From assembly GCA_029204225.1 (NCBI GenBank), contig MU833180.1, positions 1 to 60,012 on the forward strand: a DNA stretch of 60,012 nt, written 5' to 3'. This document shows positions 10,268 to 22,300 of the stretch, in pieces (position 1 is the first letter of the stretch; each line of letters begins with the position of its first letter). The position numbers and the translations under genes are program-made. This DNA comes from Diphasiastrum complanatum (Eukaryota; Streptophyta; Lycopodiopsida; Lycopodiales; Lycopodiaceae). The notes under the pieces were generated by a model that was given only the letters and a program-made list of their open reading frames with translations, had not been told where the DNA came from and made no database searches.

Positions 10268-11756
10268 TGGTATCAGAGCCATACCAAGTTTTGATTGCTA
10301 TTATGATCAGTAGTATGAAAATTTTTGTGACAATTTAAGCTAGGAAATTGTTTACTACTTTTATGTTGTCTAGTATAAACAGTTTTTGGATCAAAGAGAT
10401 TAGAATTGATATTTTCAAGTCTGAATACAAGTTGTACAGAATTTTTTGATAGTTCACAAGTGTGAAAACCAGAGTACTTCATTTCATTCTATCTCCTTGA
10501 TGTTAGGTCCAAAGTAGTGACATTATAGCTTGTTGGAAAGCTAGAAGAGTCTACTTTCCAGTGCAATTGGTTTCAATTCATTCTGATGATCCTAGTAGGA
10601 GTTATTAGCTCTTAAAGAGGAGTAGGGAGAGACCCAAAACCCGAGTGGACACTTTTTGAATTGATTATATTGCATGCATGATTCAAAATTCACAATTTTG
10701 TAGTCAATCAAAGATAGAATTGGATAAGACAAGTTTGTGTTGTCATAGTCACATCATTTCACACAAAGGGTTGTGTTTGAGTTGCATGTGTGTTTCTAGA
10801 GTGTTTCTCATTCATTTAAATTCGTGTAAAAATTTGACATCTAACTTGTAAATGCTTCATCAGAAGATTGAGGCTAGATCCAAATTCAAAGTGATTGATT
10901 TTCTATTGTGAGCTAGATCTCACATTTTTAGTTGCAATATTTCAATAGGTTGGATCAACATCCAAGTTAGATCCTAGATTGAAACAGTAGCAACAATTCA
11001 ATTCCTTTTTTTGTCCAATTTACAAGGAGTCTTCACATTCATGGCATCTGTAGAAGGTTTTTTCTTAGAGGCTAGTGAGAGACTAGATACTTCCAACTAT
11101 TTAGTTTGGAAGGATAGGATAGAATCTTTGTTGGTTCTTTATGGTGTAATGAACATAGTATTACGAATTGAAGTTGAACCTGAAGCTTGTGATGAGGCTC
11201 AAAGGCTCAAGAAGAGATCAAGGATTGCTCTTCATATTATTAAAATGAACATCTCTGATGAGATGTTGAGAGAAATAAGTTCTTGCAACTTGGCCAATCA
11301 GGCTTGGGAAACCTTAAGAACATTTTTGAGGCAAAGATCACATCAAGACGTCTTACTCTTAGAAATTAGATCTTTTCTAGTTTTCAAAGAGTTGATGAAA
11401 GTGCTTCAAATTTTGTAATGAGAGTTAAAGATCTTCACAGAGAGATAGCATGCATAGGAGATACTCTAGAGAATAGTGAACTTGTTCAAGTAGTCCTTAA
11501 TGGACATAGAGAAGAGTATACAAATCTTGTGCAAACTTATGCTATCATCATGGAGGAGCTACCAACTTTGGAGACACTTCATGATGTTCTTATTGCTGAA
11601 GAAAGCAGCCAAAAGAACAAGCTGCTGAAGATCGATACACTTTCAAGAAAGGATGGTGGTTATGGCAAAGCTCACTTTGCCAAGGACAAGTCAAGAGGGA
11701 GGATTCTCAAGCTTTCTCCAAGGACAAATCAAAGGACAAAGACTATGGAGGAGTAG
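10268..11756 (+). mobile_element. 5' part of a copia element: PBS, leader and gag
   Basis: TGGTATCAGAGCC at 10268-10280 is a tRNA-iMet primer-binding site. The upstream sequence to about 10266 is therefore the end of an LTR whose start I cannot fix. A leader of about 760 bases leads to a gag frame starting at 11041. Leader and gag resemble those at 44600-45545 on the same strand. Protease, integrase and reverse transcriptase are missing. Confidence 0.75.
11041..11756 (+). pseudogene. Copia gag, frameshifted
   Basis: The N-terminus (ERLDTSNYLVWKDRIESLL) is typical of copia Gag of the UBN2/Retrotran_gag type, which packages element RNA into particles. The frame breaks at about 11418, where the second half continues (MRVKDLHREIACIGDTLENS). 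It ends in a basic Lys-rich segment with no complete CCHC knuckle. The paralogue at 44989 shares the same blocks, including NELVQVILNGLR. Not functional as read. Confidence 0.8.
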
Positions 11757-11783
11757 AAGATGATTCAACTCATGCTTCTATCT

Positions 11784-12660
11784 TCAAAAAGAAGATTCAA
11801 GAATATCAAGCCAATTTACCATAGAAGACTCGATGCAAGTGATGGAGAGGCATCTCTCATGGTCTAGTTTCTCTTCTTTACCCTTCAATGATGAATCATG
11901 GTATATAGTTGATACCACAAAATTATCACAAAGACTATTTTGAGTTGATGTTGTCAAACTTCCCACAAAATTGATATAGGGAATAGAAATATTTGCTCCA
12001 CGCGCCACAATAATATTCCTTTCCTCTTTAGAATCATTTGTGTCAGAAAATGATGTACCCATCAAAGAAGGACCAATCATACCTATAGTGGCATATAGAG
12101 AACATTCTCCACTTCCGTCAATTTCTTCGCTCTCATAGGCATCTTCATAGGCCTCATAATCAAAGTTATCATTCTCATTTTGATCGATTTGCACCATAGT
12201 AATGTCGTCTTTTAAGTTTCTCAAGATCATAGACTTTATCCATGGGCTCGTACTGGTCTTCTATTCCACATTGCATTCGTTGTTGCTCATCCACGCTTAT
12301 CGCTTCAGACTGGTCTTCAGTAAAAAATTGAAATTGATCATGATCTTGACAATCACCATCATTGGACTCTGATTCATCTTGACCATTGAATAGTTGAACT
12401 GCAACATGTTCAGACCAATCTTCAGTGACTGCATCATGTTGATCTTCGTTTTGATGGTTGTCATTGAAATTCTCATAGTAGTGGTCAGATTGAGAATTGT
12501 CATTGTAGTCTTGGTATTGATTGTCATTAGCGAAGTCGTCACCTTAGTCATAATCTTCAATGTAATCTTCACCTTGATCCCAATATTCCTCCATGTCATT
12601 ATCATAATTGTAGTCACAGTATGACTAATTGTCATCCTCTTGTTCGTAATTCCAATCCAT
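11784..12660 (-). pseudogene. Acidic Asp/Asn/Gln/Tyr-rich ORF, broken
   Basis: From ATG at 12660 the minus strand reads MDWNYEQEDDN followed by a stop, then a long Asp/Asn/Gln/Tyr-rich tract with a second stop near 12545. A basic LEKLKRRHYY segment follows (near 12210). A frameshift near 12180 leads into NENDNFDYEAYEDAYESEE and a more ordinary tail to 11784. Composition resembles prion-like or acidic disordered regions. I do not recognise a family. It could be the front of a retroelement polyprotein or a decayed host gene. Confidence 0.4.
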
Positions 12661-13736
12661 TGAAATTGGTTATGAATAACTGAGTTTGTAAAATGGATTG
12701 CAAACTTGAGTTGAATTTTGGAATGATATGGAAATTAAATTTTGCAAGGTGTAGATAAACAATGACAATAGGCTGCAGTAACTTAGGAAAAAGGAGGTAA
12801 AAAAATTTAAATGGAAGTAATGATTATAAAAATACAAATGGTTGCATAGTGTCACGCTTGATAAACTGAACACTTTTGTTTTTGACTACACTAAAATACT
12901 ATTTGAAACGAAAAAGATATGGATATAAACAAAATGAGAAGTAAAACGAAATTAAAGAGACTTAGAAAAGGGGCCCTATAACAAAAATTTTGGTTTCCAT
13001 GAAATATTGGACCGTTGAAAAATGAAATTCCAAAAAAAATTCAAAAATTTGACAACAAAATTTGCTCTTTGGTTACTTGGACGACCAGTAACAAAAATAG
13101 AGGAACCGTAAGAAAAAGAAAAAATCGAATTATTTTTTTCTTGCAAGCACCGAATGGGAGGGAGGAGCTAGAGAATATTTGATGGAATATTTTGATAGAA
13201 TATTAGTGGAATATCCCATGAGAATGCACAGATGCGGGCACCGAAAGTGGGCGGAGAGTCTGTTGGTGCGGACAGTGGGAGAAGAGAAAGGTAAGAATAT
13301 TGCACTAAAAAGAAAAATTGTCATGTGCCAACCTTAGCATTAAAACATCTAATCCAAAATTGTCATTTCCCAACCTTAGCATTAAAACATCTAATCCATT
13401 CATAAACGTCAAATTACAATGAAAATGCTCAAAAAAACTAGTCAAAAATCAAGAAGATAGATAAAGATAGCAAACCTTCACCAAAATAGGCAAAGTAAGG
13501 ATTCTTTATTCATCATTAATGATCATTCATAAGGTAGGGCTTGTAGCTAGAGCATGATTTAAGCTCTCCTGTGATTGTAGGCACATGAACCACCATTCCA
13601 TTCTCAAAGAGAAAATGTCAAATGTCAAATCAGTGGATGATATCGCATCAAATTTGAATCTCAACTCTATGATAATCAATACTTCAGGTGAAGATGAGTT
13701 GAATCAGTTGGAGTAGCAACCGAATAAACCAAATGA
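12661..13736. other. AT-rich stretch, no gene recognised
   Basis: No ORF shows family resemblance. A 41-base segment is directly repeated around 13315-13395 (tgtcatgtgccaaccttagc / tgtcatttcccaaccttagc). The left end of the inverted duplication begins at about 13737. Confidence 0.5.
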
Positions 13737-14299
13737 TCCTCAATTTTTTATGAGATTGAGACATTTCTGCAATAGTTTTAGATTCGTGAAGTACTTCAAC
13801 TTTAATTGTTCAAATTGCTTACTAAATCTGATGCAATTTATTCAGGTTCATGTGGTCAGATGAAAAACCAAGTACCAAAAAGTTCAAGCATAAACAAGAG
13901 AGTAAGTACCAAAAATAGCCTATATACTAAATAGTAACTCTTTACAAACTAGTGGTAGATCGGAAGCTAAGTGATTGAATTCGCATGGACTTAATCAATT
14001 TTGGCTCAAAGCCATGCGTAACATTTGAAAGCATAAACCCTTCAAGACTTGCAAGGTATATGAGATTTAAAAGTCATAGTACTAATGCTACTAAAAATTG
14101 CTTGATGAAAGTACTAAAGAACATGCCCAATATTGAGCGAGCAAAGTTAGTCTAGAGTTGAAATTTACATGAATCCTCATAATAAAGTTTTCAAAGGTGG
14201 GAACCATATAAAACTGAAATAATGGATCAAAGGCTGTTGTAGACTTCAATTCTTAGTCCATGGTCTATTAGCAACTATATATGAGTTGTTTATAGGTAA

Positions 14300-15616
14300 G
14301 GAATTGTATCAAAAGTATGAATAGAGGAAACTAAATACTCCAAACTAGGAAAAAAAGTAGATAAAAGATTGATTGTTTAGTAGGTCGAGAGGCAACTGAA
14401 AAATGAATTTATTGTAAACTGTAAAAGAAAGAATTGATTGTTTGAGAGCTATGAGAACTAGCCAAATAGTTGTTTTTCATTGAAAAATAGATCAATCGCT
14501 AGTTGATATTCTCTACCTATAACTCGATGGCTTGATGCTGCCATTAAAGTTGAAAGTTGTTGGTTGGTAGTCTGCGCCTATACAACGCTGGCTATTGCAT
14601 GTGTGTGCTTGGATTGCTTGTGGAGGGATCGTTAACTGATAGTGACGACCTTCAGATTGTCTAGTAGAGATAGTCAAGAAGAAAAATTAAGTTTGCATTT
14701 GTTGTTGAAGAGTTGGTGACCTAAGCTTCTCGATCACACTGAGGCCTTGCTCTTAACTCATGAAAAACCATTTGTCATGAGAAACATCCCCCCCCCCCCC
14801 CACCACCAATGGGGCCCTACTCCAAGCACAACCATTCACATCAACGGAAAACAAAACGCTAAAATGAAGACATCAAATATTAGAATGGGTGGCTGGCAAT
14901 GCTTGTAAAAAATCAATAAATGCAAACAAGCCAATTGTTAGATTTGGCATTTTACCTCTTTGTTTAAATTAATAGGTCTATTATGAATATGATTGAATTT
15001 AAGCTCAAGAATTTATTTTTATTGTTGTCAAATATTATGTAATTTTTTCACCTACTAAAAATGTAAACAAAAAATTATATAGCAATTTCTAGTGGCTCTT
15101 GAAAGTAAATTTACTAAATTATGTCTACACTCTATTATGTTGCACAATGCAGGTTGCAACTTGACCTAAAATATATTTAAGATCTAGAAGAAGAACCTAC
15201 TTAGCAAATTGCAAAAATTAAGACTCTCAACTTTCAAGGAGTCCTTAGTAGTAAGTACTAAGGAGTCAAATATAGATGCTTTGAAAGAACCTATAACTTA
15301 GCAAATTGCAAAGAGTAAATGTGGTTTCACATGAAAGAGTCTAGGGTCATTTTAAAATATGCACTTCTGGTGCTTCCACATCATTTCATGTGACATTGTA
15401 TTTCTTGTTTTAGTTTTAGATTAATAGTAAGTTTGAATCCATTCCCAAAGTCTTTGTATACATTGTTTTTTTAAAGGAAAACATTTGATGAATGACATTT
15501 CGGCTTAACAATTTATTTTAGCCTTATTTGAAACAATGCCTACTACAGTAGAAGATTGAAGGTTTCTTATAAAGTTGTGAAAAACATTTTTTATGAGCAT
15601 AGGCAGCCGGCCCCAC
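14300..15616. repeat. Local tandem duplication within the left arm, copy 1
   Basis: It matches 16415-17990 with an offset of about 2.1 kb and a single inverted counterpart at 42500-43830. It includes a poly-C run of 14 bases at 14788-14801. No protein is encoded. The right arm has one copy, so the duplication probably arose in the left arm. Confidence 0.8.
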
Positions 15617-16414
15617 CCCCATCCCACACATACTGTCCCATTCTAGAGAGAGAGTGTTTCAGAAGCATAGCTAGAAAAAGGCATGCATTATGTCATGCCA
15701 TAAGAGATGACCTTTCTTATGGTTGCCACACACAAGAGAGAAGATTTTCAGAAAGATTGTTAGACAAGGGAGTGGATGTGCAAGTTTTGCAAGTTTTTTT
15801 TTGTGACCAAATGACCCTATGGCGGGGAGAACAATTCTTTGTAATTTGGCCAAACAAAATTGAAGGCAATTATTTCTTATGGTTGGGATCCTTGAACAAC
15901 AAACATGCAAAGGGTGTGACAATATCTTTTTGGTTTGGCCATTTGATCTCGGAGGGTTAATGATCCATGTTATGAGGGGAAGGTTTAGTATTGTATTTTG
16001 GGTATCAAATATTGGATATCGATTATTGGGTATCAAAAAATTTTTGGGTATCAAATTTTTGGTATCGAATTTTGGGAATCGAAAATCTTGGATATCGAAT
16101 TTTGGGAATCGAAAATTTTGTGTATCGAATTTTGGGAATTGCATACATTGCAGATGGATGATGGTGAAACTATTGCCGATCACATACTGAAGATCAAAGA
16201 GATCGTGCTTGGGTATCGAATTTTGGGAATTGAAAATTTTAAGTATTGAAATCATTTTCTCTTTTTGCTCAAGGTCGGATGACAGATTTCAACAACCTCC
16301 TCATCCACTCTAGCAATGCACTCTGCATAAACCGATAGACACTTGTAAGCAGCATGTAAGTAAACAAGATACAATTAACCTATCCAACACAATAGTAGAT
16401 CAAAAGGGATAGAC
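15617..16414. repeat. Insert between tandem copies, with an ATCGAATTTTGGG minisatellite
   Basis: From 15995 to 16255 the words TATCGAATTTTGGG and AATCGAAAATTTT alternate many times. A 60-base interruption (16148-16210) reads MDDGETIADHILKIKEIV in one frame, a phrase like copia Gag. The ORFs in both strands here come from the repeat. Confidence 0.65.
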
Positions 16415-17990
16415 TAGAGTCGTTGTATCAAAAGAGAATAGAAGGAACAAAAAATGAATTGTCACTCACATATAAACTATACTCCAAACTAGGAACAAAA
16501 GTAGATAAAAGATTGATTGTTCAGTAGGTAGGAATCGAAGAGGGGGGGCAATTGAAAAGTGAATTTATTGTAAAGTGTAAAAGAAAGAAATGATTGTTTG
16601 AGAGCTATGGGAGAGATCCAAATAGTTGTTTTTCATTGAAAAATAGATCAATCGCTAGTTGATAGTCTCTATCTATAACTCGATGGCTCGATGCTACATA
16701 AAAGTTGAAAGTTGTTGGTTGGTAGTCCGTGCCTATAGATCGCTGGCTATTGCATGTGTGTGCTTGGATTGCTTGTGGAGGGATCGTTGACTGATAGCGA
16801 AAATGAAGTTTGCATTTGTTGCTGAAGGGTTGGGGACCTAAGCTTCTCGATTACCCTGAGGCCTTTCTCTTAACTCATGAAAAACCACTTGTGACGGGAC
16901 CCCCCCAAGGGGGCCCTACTCCAAGCACAACCATTCACATCAACGGGTAACAAAACACTAAGGAGAAGACATCAAATATTAGAATAAGTGGTTGGCAATG
17001 CTCGTAAAAAATCAATAAATGCAAATAAGCCAATTGTTAGATTTGGCATTTTACCTCTTTGTTATAAATTAATAGGTCTATTATGAATTTGATTGAATTT
17101 AAGCTCAAGAATTTTTTTTAATTGTTGTCAAATATTATGTAATTTTTTCACCTACTAAAAATGCAAACCAAAAATTATATAACAAGTTCTAGTGGCTCTT
17201 GAAAGTAAATTTATTAAATAAAGTCTACACTCTATTATGTTGCACAATGCAAGTTGCAACTTGACCTAAAATATATTTAAGATCTAAAAGCCTTGAAGGC
17301 ACCTATTTGGCAAATTGCAAAGACTAATACCAATTTTCAAGGAGTAATGAGTAGTCACCACTCATATGTAGATGCCTTGAAAGAACCTACTTAGCAAATT
17401 GCAAAGTTTAAGACTCCCAAATTTAAAGTACTAAAGAGTAAGGAGTCAAATATAAAAGCCACCAAAGAACCTACTTAGCAAATTGCCAACTCTCAAGGAG
17501 TAATGATTAGTTGTAAGGAGTCAAATATAGAAGCCTTGAAAGGACCTACTTAGAAAATTGCAAAGAATAAGACTCTCAACTTTCAAGGAGTCCTGAGTAG
17601 TTATAAATACTAGGGAGTCAAATAGAGAAGCTTTGAAAGAACCTACTTAGCAAATTGCAAGGACCAAAGGTGGTTTCACATGAATAGTCTAGCGTCATTT
17701 TAAAATATGCACTTATGTGCTTCCACATCATTTCATGTGACATTGTATTTCTTGTTTTAGTTTTAGATTAATAGTAACTCTTTGTATACATTGTTTTTTT
17801 AAATGAAAAAAATTTATGAATGGCATTTTCCATGCTCAAATAAAGATAATGATGAAATAAAATTTAATGTTTAAAAATCAGCTTAACAATTTAGTTTAGC
17901 TAATTTGAGACAATGCCTACTACAATAGAAAGTTGAAGGTGTTTATAAAGTTGCGAAAAACATTTTTTATGAGCATAGGCGGCTGGCCCA
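16415..17990. repeat. Local tandem duplication, copy 2
   Basis: It is homologous to 14300-15616 and to the inverted 42500-43830. Between 17290 and 17660 it contains five diverged repeats of about 85-90 bases, each opening with a variant of aacctacttagcaaattgca, where copy 1 has only about two. Confidence 0.75.
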
Positions 17991-18304
17991 ATGCTCAGGC
18001 TTAGGGACTTTTCATGTGTACAACAATTATCCATTTTTGATGTCATGCAATGCATGTCCAAGATGCAATGCACGTCAAAGACTAATTTGCCTTTCAAAGA
18101 AAGGCAAAAATTTCAAAATCATGTCATATGAATTGCAAACCTAAAAATTGACTTTCATTTTAAAAGGTAACTTCAATAAGTCAAATGTTATGCTAGTTTA
18201 AAAGTTTTACAAATTTATTGTACAGTATAGCATGAATATATACGTATATAAGTGGTTGAAAGGTTGATACCTATTTTATTTGAAAGGTGGGTACCATTGC
18301 ATAA

Positions 18305-18690
18305 TGGCTTGTTGATGACTATTTGCCTAGAGTTATTGTCTCATTAAAAAGTAGAATAGTCATCTGTGTGTTTCTTTTTTTTATTGTGCTGATGCTGCCC
18401 GCGCGTCAGGCCTGCGTCTGCCACGTGGCAGTGTTGGATTGGTATAATTTTTGTAAATTTTGATTCTGCCTACGCCTGCCACGTGGCAGCATTTGATTGG
18501 TCTAAAAAAGATCCAACAATCCATTACGCAATGGAATGGGCCGGGCATAGGTCATTCTGCCCAGTAAAGCTTTCCAAAAAACATTTAGGCAAGGCCCGGA
18601 GCCTAAAAAAATTCTGGAAAGCTTTACCGAGCAGAAAGGCTTGTGCCCGGCCCATTCCATAGCTACATTATACCTCTCATGTGACGTAAG
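18305..18690. mobile_element. MITE-like insertion with hairpin and two palindromic G-boxes
   Basis: This block is absent from the same place in the right arm (near 42150-42210). It holds the perfect 14-bp palindrome CTGCCACGTGGCAG twice (18418-18431 and 18476-18489), each followed by GATTGGT (inverse CCAAT). A hairpin follows with 46-base arms, 18531-18576 and 18615-18660, about 85 percent complementary by eye. The loop has its own TTTAGGC/GCCTAAA pairing. It could be a MITE or a small-RNA hairpin; exact ends are uncertain. Confidence 0.55.
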
Positions 18691-18774
18691 AAAAATAAGT
18701 AAGGGTGCACGTCAAATTCCAAGAGCACACCAATGCTTCACAAGTAATCGAGTTCCTATGCATTTCATCCATTA

Positions 18775-18962
18775 TTGTTGGTTAAACCAATGGGGTTGGC
18801 TTAGTTGATTAGCTTGACATCCAAAGTTTCTTTGGTCTCAGGTTCGAGGCTCCCCTTCGAAACCAAAAAGCATTATTTTTTGTTAGCATGACATCCAAAG
18901 TTTCTTTGGTCTTATGTTATAGGCTCCCCTTGGAAACGGAGAAGCATTATTACCCATGGATT
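18775..18962 (+). mobile_element. tRNA-derived SINE, two-part
   Basis: TGGCTTAGTTGATTAG (near 18797) matches a Pol III A box and GGTTCGAGGCT (near 18840) a B box, as in tRNA-derived plant SINEs. A second, diverged copy of the 3' half follows (gcatgacatccaaagtttct... near 18888), making it dimeric. The right arm lacks it (near 42065), so it inserted after the duplication. A related fragment forms the loop of the hairpin at 27.3 kb. Confidence 0.65.
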
Positions 18963-19322
18963 TCTTACCCATGAACTACTGCCCCCAACGTGATAATTTG
19001 TTTTTAAACACTCTATTAACTATTGACCTGATGAACAGGTCAAGGCGGGTTGGAGGCTGACCCGGTCAATTGGGCACGTAACATCGTGGATCGTGATGCC
19101 ATGCTTAAGAAAGCAATGATAAAAAAGAAAGTTACTCTAGTGATCATCTCTCAACAAAATGAAAATGATAATGCTGTACATTCTCGAAATGAAGGAGATT
19201 TGATTGCATGATTCATTGTCAGAAGAAGCTAATTGATATTCTTCCTCATCATCCATACAGAGCTGTGCAGGTGACACTTTGTTTAGAATTAAGATTCTAC
19301 TAGTAGCTAGAGTTATATAATT

Positions 19323-22300
19323 ATGGAGGACGAAGTGTTGATCGCAAGAGCCAGCTCTGGGCTAGCTCTGCGTGGAACTCATGTCGGTATTAGCGATCAG
19401 GATGGATGGCGAGCCTTGAAGCAGGTGCTTCGCCGCCCTGAGGAGTGTAAGCTGACGGCACCAGACCAGGCTTACAGAATGGAGACGATCTCTTTCTCCA
19501 GCATCGATGCCAGCAAAAGCTTCTGCGAGGCAGTGGAGAAATCCGGGTGGAGTTTTGTTGTGAGTGTGTTGTAAAGCTACCTTTACGAGCTTTACTTCCG
19601 GCGCCAGCTATGTCACCAGCGCCAGCAGCGCCCCTGCTGCTCCCGGCGCCACTGTGACCAGAATCCAGCCGACGCCAAGTTCCTATGGCTGAAAATCTTT
19701 GATCGGTTCTAGCGGAGTCCAAAGAGCTCAGATCGATGTGCAATCACCTCACACGATCTAGGTTTGGATCTCAATGTTAGTTTTCGGAACTTCAAGTTGG
19801 TTAAGTCTGATCGTTGTTGGCAAGTTGGCTGCTTGTATGTCAAGTGGGTTTGGATGGCAAGAGTTGAAGGCTGGGAAGCTAAGTCGTGGTTCCCGGCTCC
19901 CTTTGGGATGCCTGCGCTAGAGAGTGTTTCAGCGCAACTGGCCATGCTTGGTGGGAAGATTTCTGCAGGAATGCGAAGAGAGAAGGAAAAAGGAGGAAAA
20001 AATGTTTTGGGATCAACTGTCCCTGGATGCATGCCACATGCATTACTGGTATATCCCGAAAGCCTAGTTCAATATTCCCCGCCGTCAGATGCGGTGGAGT
20101 GAGGAGGCATTGGACGATTTGCGTCGTGTGCAAACACTCATCGATGCGGGGAAGTTTTTGTGTAACTATAATTCTCACGTCTCAACTGGCCGATATCACA
20201 TCGGTGGAGTGCTGTTCAAGGGTGTGACAATCAAGGCAAATTCATCCACTAAATTGAAATTAATGTTGAATACGGCTGCGAAAAACTTCGACTGTGGAAT
20301 TGAAGGCAACTACATGGGATTCAAGGCTGGTTCCAAGGTAGCGATCTTGAATGAGGATTTTACTTCTTCCACCGAGAGGACGTCCAGCCAGGAGGCGATA
20401 ATGGGAACCGTTGCCATCGCACTGGGACCTCATACGTCAGACGAAGGGAAATTCTTGGCTGGCTTGGAGGACAAGTCTACTTGGTACATCATTGATAGCA
20501 GTGAGGAAGGTGTACTTGTGCCAGTCTGGCAGATCGCATTGTTTGAAAATCCCAAGGTGTACTTGTGTACTAATCATTGCTTTCTTCCGTGGACTAGAGG
20601 GCATCCCGGTGTTGAAATACTCTACTGGAATATCAATACAGCAGAAAGGTCTAAAAGCAATAACAATGGCTTCAAACACATGTGCGGAAACTTTAAAGAG
20701 TTGACTGAGGATATCCGCAAATACTTGGTGAGAGCCATTAAATTGGGGAAATTCAAAGGCCGGCATGGTCAAGCGGCAACATTGAAAGAATGTCTCAGTG
20801 GAATTCATCCATTGGACGAGGAGACCCCCGTTTCCAGTATTGCGAATCGTCATGAGGAACTTAAGTTCGAGAGCGCGAGGGATGACCTTTGGTTGCAGAA
20901 ATGCTTTGCCACAGAGGCACAAGTTTACTTTGAGTCACTACGGGAGAAGGGAAATAAGAAACTGGAGCAGAGAATGAGGGAAATTCAAATAGAACGTGCA
21001 AATGCTGCAGATCAAGTGCAGAAATTACCAATCCTTAATATCTTCCTCCAATTGCTTTTGGAGGAGCACTATGTGAAGCGGAAGATTGACATCGTTCACT
21101 TTCAACTGTCAATAGACAAGAAGCAGCAATCGACTATTGAAAAGACTGCTAGAATGGTGGAGGTGGTTTCTGACGCGTCGAACCCAGAAAATTCCTCGTT
21201 GAATCAGAAGTACAGAGCGGCTAGAACCGGATGCTAGGTTTAGAGCATCTTTGGCGAGAGTTGAGCCACATATTTGTCGCAGAACCACGCAAGAGGGAGC
21301 TCCCAATGCTGGCAGCGCACCACTTGCTGGATGGCTTCCCACTAGAAATCCTAGATGGAGATGCAGCCATGTTTAACAAACTGTGGGTGGACACAGTCTT
21401 GATTGAGCTGGACACAGTGCTGCATTCTTCACTAAAACATAAGCCCAAGGTGTTCGTGCTGAGTGTGGTAGGACTCCAAAGCAGCGGTAAATCCACTCTC
21501 CTCAATCTCATGTTTGGAACACAACTCAAGACGAGTGCGGGGCAGTGCACCCGTGGGGTCTATCTTCAGCTTGTCAAGTCAGAGTGGCCCGAATTTGACT
21601 ACGTCCTCCTACTAGATACAGAGGGGATAAGGGCCCCAGAGTATTTTGGCCTTGAGGATACCGAATTAAAAGACAACCGGTTGGCAACTTTTGCTATTCT
21701 TCCTGCTGATGCTTGTATTATAGTGGTCACCAACGAAGAAGACAGTGGGCTCAAAGAAGTACTGCCCATGGTGATGTTACCTTTAAAGGATCTGCTATGG
21801 CTGAGAAGTATGCTGGTCCGATGCAGGCAAAACTATTTTTTGTGTATAGGAGTGTTGACACAAATGACGTGAATAAGTTGAGGAAGAACCAGCGAAAGCT
21901 TCAAGAAGACTTGCGAGAAGCTTCCTTGGTGGTTGCTAAGCTAGGAGTTGCTAGAACAGGAGAAGCAAGCTCTCAAGCTTCCATCAGCACAGTCAACAAC
22001 TTCCAGGTTGATGTGCAAGAGGAGAGGAGTGATATAAAATATCTTGGTAATTTGAAGAGAGGTGATGTACCACCACTAGATACTCCTAATTGGGATTACG
22101 GCAGAAAGGTGGTCGAGTTGCGAAAGTACATCCACAAACGTGTTTTGGATGGCCGATATTGGAAGGGTCAAGAGTTGGCCGAGTGGACAGAGTATCTGGG
22201 AATGGTCTGGCACTGTTTAGCCGATGCAAATTTTGAACTGAGGTTTTTGAATCGTATCGAATATGAAAACTATCACCAACTTCAAGCCAAACTGGTGAGT

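Noticed and set aside
12394-12624. Hydrophobic, Ile/Val-rich plus-strand ORF that could pass for a membrane protein
   Set aside because: It is the complement of the Asp/Asn-rich minus-strand frame; GAT/GAC codons read backwards as ATC/GTC.
14788-14801. Poly-C run as a functional i-motif site
   Set aside because: The duplicated copies have other lengths (about 6-7 near 16900), so it looks like slippage.
17290-17660. CRISPR-like array
   Set aside because: Repeats are 85-90 bases, imperfect and without distinct spacers; this is an ordinary diverged tandem repeat in plant DNA.
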